64,000 nt of DNA from the NCBI GenBank assembly GCA_001414485.1, contig LLEY01000214.1, positions 27,081-91,080 on the forward strand, written 5' to 3'. Numbering within the stretch: position 1 is the stretch's first letter; each line of letters starts with the position of its first letter. A program made the translations under genes and the position numbers. A model generated the notes under the pieces. The model did no database searches. It saw only the letters and a list, made by a program, of their open reading frames with translations, and was not told where the DNA came from. Of this stretch, positions 44,442 through 57,903 are shown one piece after another. This DNA is from Calycina herbarum. Lineage: Eukaryota; Ascomycota; Leotiomycetes; Helotiales; Pezizellaceae.

Positions 44442-46299
44442 ACGTAGTTTATTAGAACTCGGATTATATTAGGAACCGGATTAGTTTTCCTTAGTATTAA
44501 ACTTAGAATTTTAATAAATCAACTATAATATATTAAATTAACTAAAACTACTTAGAATCCGAGGAACTAGATATATCTATAGCCTTAACAAGTTCGTACG
44601 TTATAACTAGCTTTTCTATAGATTCTATAGTATTACTTAGATAGTTAACTCTTCTTCTAACTATCTCTCGCTATATATACGTCGCGTCGTATCTGCTTAT
44701 CTATATCCTTCTAAGCTATAATATCTTATATATCCTCTATTATAAGTGTACTCTCTTAACGAACACGAGCCTTTTTAGCTCTACGGTATTTACTTAAGGC
44801 TTCGTTAGCTACTTAAAGAGTATATACCTTAGTAGACAGAAGAGTTATCTTATAAGCTATTCGCTCTATACTCTTAGCTAATATAGTAACTGTCTTAAAG
44901 AGTGGAGTTAGTAAGCTCTTTTAATAACAGGTAATTCGATTTCGAATAAGTATTATTTATAAAAGAGCTTTAGTTAGGTTAGAAAGAGTCTAGAAGACCT
45001 AAGGATTAGTGTTAGTAGTAGAGAGTCTAGAAGAAGTTAGAGTTCGTAACTTTATATTAAGCTTTAAAAGCACTACTTATAGGTTAAAGAGTACTAAGCC
45101 AGCTCTATAGAATCTAGCCTAAGCGTTTTAGGCTATTATAGATTCTCTATATACTACTACAAAGGTTAGAAAGAACTCTATCTTTATAATATAGTTAATA
45201 TAGACTTTAATAAACGTCTTAATCTATTAACTATACGTCTGCTTTAATATACTAAAGAATCTAATATTAAGTAGCTAGGTTAGATAGAACGAATAAGAAG
45301 GTAGTCTAAGAGTTATAATATTATATATCTTATAATACTCTTAGAACTTAGCCGATTCGTAACTCTTATATCTATCTAATACTAGTATTCGATATAGACT
45401 CTTTATATAAGTAGTAGTGTGTTTATTAAAGTGTTTTAGCTATTCTAGACCTGTCTTATTATTTGTCTATCTATTACTTATCGGTTTAATAACCTAGTTA
45501 GGTAGAAGGCCGCCGTCTATATACTAATTTAAAAGGTAGTTCTTACTCTAAACTACTAGAAATAGAGAGACACTTTAGCCTTTACTATTAATATAAGCAA
45601 TCGCTATAGCCTATTCCCGATTCTCTAGCTAAACTACCTTACCTCTACTACGTTGATCTATATAGGTTATAACTATTATAGAGTAAATCATATATATTAT
45701 AAACCCGGTTTCGTCGAAGTTATAGAAGTCGTAGTCTAAAACACTGTATTTTACTCTTATATTTTCAACTAGTTAGAACCACGAGCTAATTAGCTTAGAA
45801 TCTTTATATAAGGCTCTTTAGAAATTATACACGCGATTAAAACACATCTTAAAGACTAGTTATCGTTATATAAATCGATATATCTAGAGCTTATTAACGC
45901 GTTTTCTCTCTCGCGATTTAAGTATATAATTCGCTATATCTTCTATACTACCTAGCTAGGGTATAAACTCTCTTCAATCTAGATTAAATATATTCTAAAT
46001 AATTACTTCCTCTTCTAGCTTAGATAATTTAACGTTTACTAGCCGTCGCTTAGAGAGAGTAGTTCAGCTGTTTATTCTACTATTTAGTATAGAAAAGAGT
46101 ACTCTATAGAGCTTTATAGCCTTTCGACAGCTTAGCTTTTTAGATATTCGAATAGCCTCGATAGCTAGAATGATTTTTAATTCTTATAGAATAACTAATA
46201 TAATATATAGTAGAAAAAACGCGTTATAAAGGAAGAGGGTTAGGAATTCGCTAAAATTAATCCGGGTTCTAATATAATCCAGGTTCTAATAAACTACGT
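44442..46299 (-). mobile_element. pogo/Fot1-type transposon 3, nested in transposon 1
   Basis: This 1,858-bp element has inverted repeats starting ACGTAGTTTATTAGAACYYGG, with internal GGATTATATTAG units, and TA at 44,440-44,441 and 46,300-46,301. Its transposase is on the minus strand and includes DYDFYNFDETG. It splits the 3' half of the element 1 transposase about 100 bp downstream of element 2. The differing repeat ends show it is a separate subfamily. Confidence 0.88.
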
Positions 46300-47096
46300 T
46301 AGACGTTAAATTAAAACCTTTATTAAAGCTTATATTAATTATATTACTAAGGTCGAGTTCTTTTTAGTCTTTTATATAGCTTATAAGTAATTAATAATAA
46401 CTTAAAACGCCTAGACTAGATTCTATAGAGCTGGCTTAGTATCTTTTAATCTCTAGACTATAATATCAAAGCTTAATATCCGATTACGAACTCCTATACC
46501 TACTAGACCTCTCTCTATAGCCGCTAACCCTTAGGTCTTATAGACCTCTTATAACCTAACTAACGCTCTTTCGTAAATAACTTTAGTTAAGAATCGTATT
46601 TCATACTATTAAGAAAGCTTATTAACCTCTATTTTCGAGACTATAGCTATATTAGCAAAGGGTATAGAGCTATTAGCTTATAAGATAACTTTGTTATTAG
46701 CCGAAGTCTATACTCTTCGTAAGGTAAATAAAGTACTTAGTAAGCGCCGCAGAGCTAAAAAGACTCGGGTCTATTAAGAAGGTATACTTACTATAGAGGA
46801 TATATAGGATATATTAGCTTAAAAGAAGACAGAGAAACAGACTCGACGCGACAAGCGTTCTAAGAGAGATAGGTAAAATAAGAGGTAAACCTCTAAGCGA
46901 CGGTATAGTACTTATAGAAAGACTAGTTATAATATACGAACTTGTTAAGAGGTTATAGATATATCTAGTTTATTAGATTCTAAGTAGTTTTAATTAATAT
47001 TATTTATTATAGTTAATTAATCTGATATTAAAGTAGTAGAGTAGAGGGAAAGTATACTACTCGGTAATATATACTACTTAGTAATAAACTATATTA

Positions 47097-47245
47097 CTTA
47101 AATTCTTACTATTAATAGTTAGTATCTACTTTAGTATTCTTAATATAGCTATAGAAATTTTAGATAAGTTTATATAAAATAATAGTAATTAACTTAAATA
47201 CTCTTTTAATTAATTTTCTATAACTAAATTATCTCTTAAGTAATT
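47097..47245. other. Short AT-rich gap
   Basis: About 150 bp between the right TA of pogo element 1 and the LINE tail. Nothing was recognised. Confidence 0.35.
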
Positions 47246-48157
47246 CTTTTATTTATTTATTTATTTATTTCTATTTAACGTTAAGCAGAGAATAGCTCGC
47301 GTAGGCTAAATCCTAAAAGAGTCTCAAAAGAGGGCAAATAACACTAGAGAGATACTCTAGGCTATAGAGATAGTAAACGAGTAAGCTAATTTATAAGAGA
47401 TAGTTTAAAAAGAAGCTCTACTTTCGAAACAGCTCTTATTCTTAATTAGTTTATAGAATTAGAGAAAGACAAAGGAGATATATAAGTAAAGAGAAAAGAA
47501 AGAAAAAGAGAGTTAAGTAATCTTAAAGAATAGATTTTCGTAAAGAACTTAGTTTTAGCGTAGATCTTACTAAAGAGTTCCTCGTAGCTAGGTCTGAAAA
47601 GAAGTTAAGAGTTTCTCTCCGCCTTAGCTAATAGTCTTAGGTCTTTGTTATTTACTAGCCTATAGTAGAGTAGATAGAATTATATTTTCGCTCTTTTATA
47701 CTTATAATTCCCTGATTCTAGTAACGTATCGAGGTAGAAGAAGCGGAGGTAATATGTTATAAAGTCTCTATATCTAGTTTAAGCCGCGATTAGCTAAGCT
47801 AGAACCTCTCTTAGTAGTTAGAGAGTCTTAGGTTTTAAGAGCTAGGAAGTAAGTCCTAGTTTTTTATAGGTGTTTAAGAGTATTATCTACTAGAGCTGGT
47901 TTATAAGCTTGATCTCTATCTCTTAACCTCTCTCTTAAGTGTAGTAGTATAGAGTAAAGAAGAGGAACTAGGAGAGAGTGTTTAAGCTACTTTTCTAGCA
48001 GCTTTATTAGCTATTTCGTTGCCGCGGATTTCTATATAACTTAGGCACCGCCTTGTTTGAATCTTCTCTAGGTATAGCTACGTAGGTCGAAGACCTTATT
48101 AAAGGTTTCTTACGAGGTACCGTAGGATCGGTGGGTTAACTATAGTATAGCCTCGAG
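47246..48157 (-). mobile_element. 3' end of a Tad1-type LINE (non-LTR retrotransposon)
   Basis: On the minus strand an RNase H tail is readable near 48,000-48,080 (YIEIRGNEIANKAARK, the usual G-I-x-GNE-AD-AAK motif). A Leu/Arg-rich C-terminus follows (LAEVLARLIAARTxxxDF-type text, in mutated form) near 47,700-47,850. The element ends in an (AAAT)n tail at 47,246-47,270. The upstream end is cut exactly where the gypsy C LTR begins at 48,158. Confidence 0.75.
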
Positions 48158-48621
48158 TATAACGAAACTTAAACGAACTAAACAAAGGTAGCTAAGTCTC
48201 GAAGGTTAGTATATAGATAAGAAGTATAGATATGCTAAGTTGTTTACTTAGAAGTGAACTCGTTACTTATATTAAAGATATTAAATAAGATAATAAGATT
48301 AATAACTAAAGTTAAGTATAAAGCTCTTATCTAATAGTAGACGTATTAGTTTTATATAGAATCTTCGTTCTCTAAGTATATCGCTTATATTACTTATATT
48401 ACTTATATCGCTTACGATTATAGCGATTAGAGTAATATAAGCGATTACGTTATATAACCACACGTGACTTCTAATAGTCTTATAATAGTAAGATCCTAAA
48501 ACCTTTAAATATCTTCTATATTACTAATTTCCTCTTATACTATCTTCTATTCCTAGATGTTGTATCTTATTCTATTAGAGCGTTGTCTAGACTACTTACT
48601 ATATAACTATGATTCGTAATA
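48158..48621 (-). repeat. 3' LTR of gypsy element C
   Basis: This 464-bp LTR is homologous along its full length to the 466-bp LTR at 6,763-7,228. The differences are mostly C-to-T or G-to-A relative to that copy. A polypurine tract adjoins its inner end at about 48,622-48,635, which fixes the orientation. Confidence 0.85.
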
Positions 48622-51574
48622 CTATTCTCTTCTTAGACTAGCGTGTCTCTATACTTAAGTATAACCTAAGAAAATATCGTTAAGAGGCTAGCGGCCTTTC
48701 TTACTTTTATTATATTATTAACACCTCTTTTAAAAGATAAACTTAAATAATATAGAATTCTTAATACCTTCTATATTAAACGTATAAGACGTGAAATAAT
48801 TTCTTATACTTATTATATTAATATAAAAACTAGCTATTAATATATTAGTATTACTAGTAGCTCTAAGTATTCTAAATATACTAGAAAAGGTAAATCTTAT
48901 AATATTAAGAAGTAAAACTAAATACTCTTACTTTTTAAGTAGGAATCTCTTAATACCTAGAAGCGACGGTTATAATAGAAGGAGGAGATAGCTTATAAGA
49001 TTTAAGAGAAAGCTATATAGAAGATCCTCTAACTACGGAAATAATAACGCTTCTTTACTAAGCGGAAGTAAGAGATACTCTATCGTAGTCTTACTAACCT
49101 ATAAGAGCTTAATAAAGCTAAAGATAGAGATAGAGAAGAGAAGGAGAAGAGAGAGGTAGAGGTTACCTAGCTAGTAGCCTCTTCTACTCTTAGCAGCTCT
49201 GCTTTTGTCGTCGAGCTGTCTCTTAATTTAGCTTTTCTTAAAGCTTTCTCGTCTAACTACGAGATATAGGTAACCCTAGGTTTTAGTAGTAGAACTCCTA
49301 AAGTTTTACTAGGTAATAGTTAAGGTTGCTTTTTAGTTCCTAAGTATTTCTAAAATATAGGTAATTTAACTATTTAATTAAGTACTTAACTTATCTTCTA
49401 ATAAGTCTATAGTTAAGAATCCTCTTAACTTTATACTTAGTATTTAGGTTTACTAGTTAAATTTCTATAAATAGAGCTAGTAGTATCTCTAGTAGTACTA
49501 GTTTAAGTAAGAATATATAGAATACTAGATATATGTTTATTATTTTTAGTAATACTAGTTTATAATTTAAAGGTTCTTTAATATATTTAATTTTAAATAG
49601 TTCTAGTTTCTTATAATCTAGTTTATTACTTAGTCTTTTTATATTAATGTTTTTCTATACTAAGTAGACTTTATCCTTCTCTTTTAGTATTAGCTCTTAA
49701 CTACGTCGTTTATTATAGTAGTACGCGTTTCTTTTAGCTATAAACTATAAGTTCTTTATAAGTTCTTTATATAACTCTTTAATTTTTAAGACCTAAATAT
49801 AAGCGAGTTAATTATCGATAGTTATAGATAATAGTTCTTAATATACTATTAATTTATATCTAAAATTAGTATAGAATAGTATAATAAGTATTATTTCTAT
49901 TACTAAACTATTATAAGTAAACTATACTAAGAGTAGTAATTCTACCTAGTTGTTTTACTAGTAGTTTATATAATAATAAAGATATGTTTTAACTATCTAA
50001 TTTATATATTCGTTTCCTCTATTCGTTTATAGATAAAAAGCTATTAAAAGCTTTCTTTTTATATCTAATCGTTTTATAAGAGTAATCTAAAATTTTAAAG
50101 TAAAGAGTTTATCTTTATCTAAGATTATTTCTTCTAATAGTTTATATCTTAAGACTACTTCTTTAAGAAATACGAATACTAATTCCTTAGCTATACTTGA
50201 CTCTATATATAGTACTAAGATTATATATTTCGTAAGTTATTTTATAATAACTAGGATTAAGTTATACTTAACTCTTGTTATTAGATCTTTAGATTTAGGT
50301 AGTTTAATAATAAAATCCTAAGACATTAATTTCTAAGGTATTTATAGTATTAGAGTAGTATTTATTTATCTATATAGTATATAACGAGAAGCCTTATTCT
50401 AGGTATAAGTATTATACTCTATTATTACTTTCTTAACTACTACTAATAATCTATTAACGTAGTAGTTCTATTTTATATACTAAAGAGTTCTTCGAATTCC
50501 TTAGTATCTATATACTAGTAATTTATATTATTCTCTAATAAATTCCTTTGAAATACTATCTAGAATAAAAACCTTATTATTATAGAAGACAAGTCTATTC
50601 TTTACTCTCTTACTTTTTATTCCTAGTAGACCTTTCTAGCTATCTAGGCTAAATACTTCCTTGATTTTATTATACTAAGGTTCTTAAAGTTATTCTACTA
50701 TAGTAGCGACTTTATAGAATATTAGTACTAAATCTCTATTTTTAAGAGTCTTTAAGATTATAACCTTCTTATACTCTTTGTTTCCTTTATACCTAGGTTT
50801 CTAGCTAAGAGTATTAGCTTAAGTGTTTAATATTCCGCTTATATAGTATATAATAATATTAAATCTTAATAATATTTTAGACTATCTTACTAGTTATCTA
50901 GTTATAAGTTCTTTTATTTTTATAAATATTCTTAAATTCTTATAGTTAGAAAAGACTATAACTAAATGTTTTACTTCTTAAAAGTATATTTTCTAGTATT
51001 CTAAAGTTAGTACTATAGTAAGTAATTCTTTATCGAAGATACTATAGTTCTATTATACTAGGTTAAATGTTTTAGAGTAGTATATAATAGATAACGTGTT
51101 TTATAAGCGAGCTGGCTATATAAGCGAGCTAGCTACTTTTCCGAATAACTTATTTTTAAATATAAATTACTTAGTACTAGAATATACTATTATATTATAT
51201 AAGATACTATAAGATTATTTAGAGTCGTTACTATCTTTAGTATCTACTATTTCTACTTAATAAGTATAAGAATTATATTTAATTTACTATAACGCTTATA
51301 ATATCTCTCTACTCGAACCTTCTTTTTTATCTCTCTACTACTCTTCTAATCGCTATTTTCTATAGAAGTAATTAAACTAATTACCTTCTCTACTATTAAT
51401 ATCTCTTAACTCTGAATATATTTTCTTTTATAACTCTTATACTTAGTTATCTTACGAAGATCTATGATTTCTTTCTATATTAATACTATTATCTAATCTA
51501 TTATATTAACTCCTTAAATAACTATAATCTATTCGCGATTACCTAGCTAAACTTTTTTACGTCTTCTATATATC

Positions 51575-51744
51575 TGTTAGTATAACTTGGTTATAAATCT
51601 GTCTAGTTATATATACGTATTATATTCTCTGTTACTATTCTAGGTACTCGAAGTACGACTATTTATGCTTGTGCTAGCGTGGTACTAGCGTGCTAGTCAC
51701 GTGGATAGATATGAGTCAGAGGCTTATTCACCTATATAACGACA
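51575..51744 (-). repeat. Copia LTR (3' copy)
   Basis: 170 bp. It differs from the other LTR at eight positions, all transitions and with no indel. Six of those changes would be lost C or G in the 57.7-kb copy. Confidence 0.9.
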
Positions 51745-54700
51745 CTGGTAACTTCTTGAAAGATAGTAGTCCTCTATAACGAGAGCGTAGTACTTAAATC
51801 GGTTATATTAATCTATCTATAATCTAACTAATTAAAATCCTCCCTTTGTATCCCTAACTAATAAGAGCGCTCTATCTAGCGTCTTATTCTAGTAATAAAT
51901 TCCCTTTACTTCTACTACTACTACCGTCGTTAATATCTCCTATAACTACTTCGTCTCTCTTAACCTATTCTGTAACTTTAATAGTAATCTTGTTTATATT
52001 AATTAGCTAGGTTAAAGCATTATAAGCTATAGCTTTGGTTATAGCGTCTATAGGATTACTGTCTCTATTGATCTATTTAACTTCTGATATCTCGCGCCTT
52101 TTATAAACTTGTCTTAGATATATAATATCGATTATTAAACGCTTCTCCTTAGTAGTGCCAAGCTTTACTAGATACTTGTAAACACTCTTAGAGTTAGTAT
52201 AAATAACGAGTGGAATCTTAATCTTAAGTATCGATTCTATCGTAGATTTAATAACTCCTACTATATTAAAACCGTTACTTAAAGCGTATAATTCAGCTGT
52301 TAGAATACTTCTAGTAACTCTCTTATACTTAGTAGAGGACTAATAGACGATGTTACTATTATTAGTAGCGTCGGCTAATATAATTACGTATCTAATCTAG
52401 GAAGTGTAATCGTTGTTATTTGTAAAAGAGGAATCGGTAAAAAGTATAAGCTTAAGTAAGGAATAATCTAAAGTAATAAACTTAAGTCTACGCTCTACAT
52501 TCTCTATTTGCTACTATAGAACCTTGTTTAAAGCTTCAACGTCTTTTAGAAGTGGATCAGTCGACTAGGTAGTAAAAGACAGTGTAAAGGCTGCTTCTGG
52601 TTGTGATATAGTTGTAAGATAGGCTCCTCGAGCGTGCTATATAATGAATTAATCTCTTATAGTAACGTTATAGTGTATATCCCTGTAAGAGCTCTTTAAT
52701 TTGATCGATTCGGTGCTTACTAGCTTAAGGTCCTTAGTATAATCCTAGGTTAAAAGTATCGATCCGTCTTTCTAGTATATAATAATACCTCTATTAAATT
52801 TCAAAGCGTAATCGACTGTAAGCTCTTCTCTTTCTTTAGTGTTGAACTTGGCTTCCTTTCTCTTAGTATCTTCTTCCTTAATAAAGGTGCTATCTCCTAA
52901 GATAAGTATATTATTAGTTTATAATCTAATAATCCTAAAGTATCTAGTTTTATTTACTAATAGTAGATAAGAATCGAATGTTAATTAGGTTATTCTAAGG
53001 AATTTAAGAAGGAATTTATAGTAAGTAGTGAACTAGTATAATCCGGCTTCTAGAATACTATATAATAGTAGTAATATCTCGATTAATAATCTAATCTATT
53101 CTAGTATATTCTTTAGTAGTTATACGAACTTTCGACGGTGTAGTTATAGCTTACTCTTAGACTAAGTATATACTTAGATAATATTATATAAAAGAAGGTT
53201 GAGATATAGATATAAAGCTGCGATAATAAGGATAATTCTTATACTTATACGTTGAATCGTAGGTAACTAAGTAAGTACTATCTTCTTAGCTAAATCGTTC
53301 TATATATATACTATAAATTATAACTTTTTAAAGGCTTTATCTATACTATAGAATTTAATTTAGTCGATAAATCGTGAATTAAAAAGATCGGCGCTATCTA
53401 GTAACTTATCTAGAGTAATAAACTTTATTACACCTCTTTTAATTAATCTATTAATCTTTAGTCTATAGGAATTAGTATAATTCATATAAACTATACTATT
53501 AATTAATATAAATATCTCGATATCGAAGTCTCTAAAATCGTTAAGTTACTAGTAATCTTAAGGAATACTATATATGTCGATAATATATACTTCAGCTTCT
53601 TCTTCTTTAGCTAGCTTCTTTTAAGGTCTTCTACGTCCTCTCTTTAGTAGTAATTCTATAAGTCTTTCTCCTAGATCGGTATCCTAGTCTTAACTATTAC
53701 TTTATAATGTTTCTAGAATTAAGAGCTCTAGCTCTTCGATAATTTTACTAAATCGAGGCTTTACTATTATAGATCGGAATCTTATACTACTATTTAGTAT
53801 AATAACAATATCCTTATTTTTAATACTTAAAAGCTAATATAGTCTTATCTATTTACTCTTCTTATTTAGCATCTCTCTCTAGACCTATACGTCAGATCTA
53901 AGAGGTATATCTTTTAGGTGATTTAACAGTCTGTTATAAGTATTAAGAGCGTTGTTAACTTGTCTCTTAGCGCGGTACTTTACAACTTCCTAAGAAGCTC
54001 GCTTAACTGTATTAGCTTATCTAATATTATTAGAAGAAGAGGCGTCCTATTAAGTTATTCGAGGGTAAGCTCTAAATACTAGTATAGTAGGAACTAATCT
54101 ATTTAGTCTAGCTGTGTCGTTGATAGTCTTAAATGCTATCTAAAGAGCTGTCTCTTTTTTAAGATCTAGATAGTCTTTATATATTACTTAATATACTCGT
54201 TGTACTAGTCTGTAGTATTATTCGACGATTCTAACTAATTAGTATACTTCTACTAGAATACTTTCTACTATACTTCCCGCGGCTCTTACGTATTCGTTGA
54301 ATTCCTTACTTACGAAGTTGGTTCTAGTATCCGTAGTAATAACATCCGGAGGTCTTAAATAGACGTCTATCTAGTATTCCTTTAACTTATCTTAGACGTG
54401 CTTTACCTTTATAGTCTTTAACTATCTACTAGCTTAAAAGCGAGTAGCTTCGTCTATAATATATAGAACTACTTCTTTGTCTATAAAGAATATATCGACG
54501 TATATCTGAAAGTTAAATATAATATTATCGTATAAAGTAAATCGAAAGCGTCTTAGAGACTTTCCGTACTTCTGGTATAGCTTATAGTACTTTGTAAGGT
54601 GCTATAGAATGTCGATATTAACGTCGTAGCCGGTATACTTAAGAAGTGTTTATAATTTTAGTATAGATAGATGTCTGAATTGCTTATATAAACGACGTAA

Positions 54701-57700
54701 CTCTTGCTCGCTTAAAAGATAAGGAAACTCTTAAATCATAGTAGATAAAGTGTTGTTCTATATTATAAAAGAATGACTGAATCGTTGTATAACTAAGACT
54801 TCGTGTCTATTACTTATTATAAGAGTGTTACTAAGGTTATTAAATATAACTTCTAGCGTATCTATGTTATTAAGGTAAAGTAGGAATAGCGTGTCTATAT
54901 ATAGTATATAGAATTCGATTAAACCGATTAGTATATCTATGAATATTAAGCTAATTAAAGTGCTTATTCTAACGCCGAATTTGATGTTAATCTTTTAGCT
55001 ATTATAAATAAGAGTCTTTTTAATAGAATTAAATATAAGATACTAGTTATAACCGATAGTAGACTTCTTTATAGCTTCTATATCGATTATAATACTAAAG
55101 AACTTATTATAGTAATATCTCTTAGTACTAGAAACTAAAGTTAAGATTTCCTTATATAGAAGTGGTAGTAATCTACTACTAGTGTGTTCGTATACGGAGC
55201 TAGTTAAGTTATCTATAATATATTAAGCTTCCGAGATAACGATCTCTCTATACTTAGTAATATAATTCTTAATAATGTCGTCTATATTGTCTTTAATAAT
55301 TATTACAGCGATCTCTTTAGATATATCCTTATCTAGCTTAGTGCCTTCGTATTCTATAAGATACTGTCTGTATTTGTAATAAGAGAGTGGCTTTCTATAT
55401 CTCTTAGTATATCCGGACTTCTACTTATTCTCCTATTTGTCCTAACTTAGCTTAGAGTGATTCGTAGACTAATAATTAGGTTTTATATATATTCTATACT
55501 TTAAATTAGGCGAGACATTTACTAGTCGAGTATTTATATTTAATATACTTAGCATAGACCGATTTACAGATCTATAGAATCCTCTATAGAAGTTATTCCC
55601 TTTTAATCCTATATTCGTTTATAATATTCAGTCTATAAGATTTACGTTAGTATCGTTATCTTCCTCGTCGTCTTTAGCTATAAATGCTTCTACTTTTAGA
55701 TATAGGTTCTGCTATATACTAAGTACTGATTTAATAGAATAGGTTATAAGCGAAAGCTTCAGCTTCTTTAGTAGTTTTAACACTGTGTAAGATACCTCTT
55801 CACATCTGTAATAAGCTAGAAGAAGCTTATTAGCGAATTCCTCTTCCTTGTATATATGTTTTAGAAGTCTATACTTAATCTGTTATAGTCTTCTGTATAT
55901 CTTTTTAAAGACCTTAAGAATAGGCTTATCTAGATACTTTCTCTTATATTTCTTAAGCGTAGTATTATTCTATTCTATTAAGGTGTTCTAGATGTAATTA
56001 AGGTCCTAGTATCGCTTCTTAAATTTGCTATAAAGTGCTTTAAAAGTAAGTTCGTTGATAATATCGATAACTTCTATATAATAAAATTCCTAGGCGTCTC
56101 TCTTAAGTATCATAGAAAAAGCCTTCTTATACGCCTTCTTTTAAAGTCTACATATCTAGTATTTATCTATAAACACTACTAGCTTAAGGTCGAGATTCTC
56201 TCCCTAGCCTCTAAACTTAATATCGTTAGATATATATACTCTTATAAGGTTTCTAAGAGCGTATTAATCTCCTTTCCCCTTTTATCTTTCGTTGATATCT
56301 CTATCTTCTCTATTACTTCTATTATCTCTATTATCGTCTAAATCGCTCTCTTCGTTATTATCTAGATCCTCGTAGTCTAATTCGTTAGAAGAGCTTTTAA
56401 AGAAAGAAGAAGAAGAAGAATCGTTAGAAGATTCTAGGTTATACTTTAACGATTTACCCTTCTTCTTTTCTCGCTTAGCTCTCTTAAGTACCTCTTAAAG
56501 TAACTTCTTTATTATTAATTTATTACTTGATTTAGAAGGGGTCTTAGAAGGGGTCTTAGACAGTATCGATTTAGATATTGTCTTAGAAGCTGGAGTTACT
56601 AGTGCCTTCTTTACTAGTGTCTTTAAAGACTTTAATAGTATTACTAGAAGGACTGATTTACTTATCTTTCTTAACTTACTAGGTGATAGTATAATAGTAT
56701 CTCCTTCGTTAACAAATTCCTTAATATTTAGAGGATCCTTATAAGGATTCTTTAAGCGCTATCTTAATTCCTTAGATAGAACCTCTCTCTTAGACTCAAT
56801 CTTCTTAAGTTCCTCGTAAGGTACTAGCGTCTTCTCCTCCTCTGTTAAGGTGTTATATAAAGTCTATACTACTCCACCGCTTTCTCTTCTATAAAGATCT
56901 TCTATATATATACCTCTTAATTAGAGGGTTCTTCGAAGACCGCTAGTATATTAAGTAGATATAATTGTCTTAAAGTGTTCGAGGTTCTATCCTTCGAAGT
57001 CTTCTTAAAAAGCCTTCTATAAAGCAGTGTTATATTCCTTTCCTACTTAGTATTCGTCTATATAATCTCGTATATAAGTGTTAAGAGTATCGCTGTCTAC
57101 GGTTTCCAAATCGGGCTTCTAACAGCCTTCTTCTGTTCTGGTTCCTTTAGTTACTATAGTATTATTAGGTATTAATAGTCGTAGTGTTCGTAGTATTAAT
57201 AGTAGTATAATCCTAGTACTAAACGTAATTAGAATAGGAAAGGTCTAATAATCGTGCTTCCTAGAATGCTTTACAGAATCCCGCTATAAAAGGTCGGATA
57301 GCTTAAACGATAGCTAGTAGTCGACTTTCTTAAAGGTTCGGAGTAGTACTTTAGGTAACTAAATTCCTTCTACTTCTTTTTAGTAAATCAGAGGTATAGG
57401 TGATTTACTTAACAAGTTAATATAAGTAAATCTATAAGACTTAGTTTATAAGTAAATATAAAGAAGTTAAAGTAATAAGCGATTCTAAGTCTATAATCTT
57501 AATATAAAGTAGATTCGTCTTAAAGGTTATATATTATATAAATCCTAGGGTGAAGCGTAGAATAGTATACTTATATAATCAAATCTAAACAAGGTTAGAG
57601 GATTATACGTAGTAGTAGGCTATAACGTATAACAGTACCACTCTTAACGTTCAGTTAGCTAAAGATACTTAACTATAGTAAGTATAAGTAAGCTTATAAC

Positions 57701-57733
57701 TAAGTAATCTGATCTACGTGTAACACTGATTAG

Positions 57734-57903
57734 TATTAGTATAACTTAGTTATAAATCTGTCTAGTTATATATATATATTATATTCTCTGTTACTATTCT
57801 AAGTACTTGAAGTACGACTATTTATGCTTGTGCTAGCGTGGTACTAGCGTGCTAGTCACGTGGATGGATATGAGTCAGAGGCTTATTCACTTATATAACG
57901 ACA
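57734..57903 (-). repeat. Copia LTR (5' copy)
   Basis: 170 bp, partner of 51,575-51,744. Its low-coordinate edge reads TATTAG where the other copy has TGTTAG, a G-to-A change at the terminal dinucleotide. Confidence 0.9.

Larger units (their letters stand above)
41559..47094 (+). mobile_element. pogo/Fot1-type transposon 1, host of two nested copies
   Basis: Terminal inverted repeats start ACGTGATTTATCACCGAGTAG (left) and the mutated equivalent on the right. Both carry a duplicated ATTACCGAGTAG unit and TA at each flank (41,557-41,558; 47,095-47,096). Removing elements 2 and 3 and their TA duplications leaves about 1,861 bp, similar to the other two copies. The plus-strand transposase reads across three pieces. 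The first has a helix-turn-helix (YKVSKITLRHRIA) and DYDFYNFNKTGFIIG. The second, after element 2, has NNIITLYLPSYSSYLT. The third, after element 3, ends with a Cys/His-poor remnant of the terminal zinc finger (TSYNIRTCQ). Many RIP-type stops interrupt it. Confidence 0.9.
51575..57903 (-). mobile_element. Complete Ty1/copia LTR retrotransposon with 5-bp target duplication
   Basis: Paired 170-bp LTRs (51,575-51,744; 57,734-57,903) are flanked by ATATC on both sides (51,570-51,574; 57,904-57,908). Coding text is on the minus strand. RNase H lies near 51,980-52,450 (FTDSSFTNNNDYTS, LTAELYALSNGFN, YTNSKSVYKYLVKL). Reverse transcriptase lies near 53,300-53,560 (INRLIKRGVIKFIT, LFNSRFID*IKF, SIDKAFKK). 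The Glu/Ser-rich region near 56,400 is probably gag. Stops are scattered but the text is easier to read than in gypsy C, so this is a later insertion. It is not coding-competent. Confidence 0.9.
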
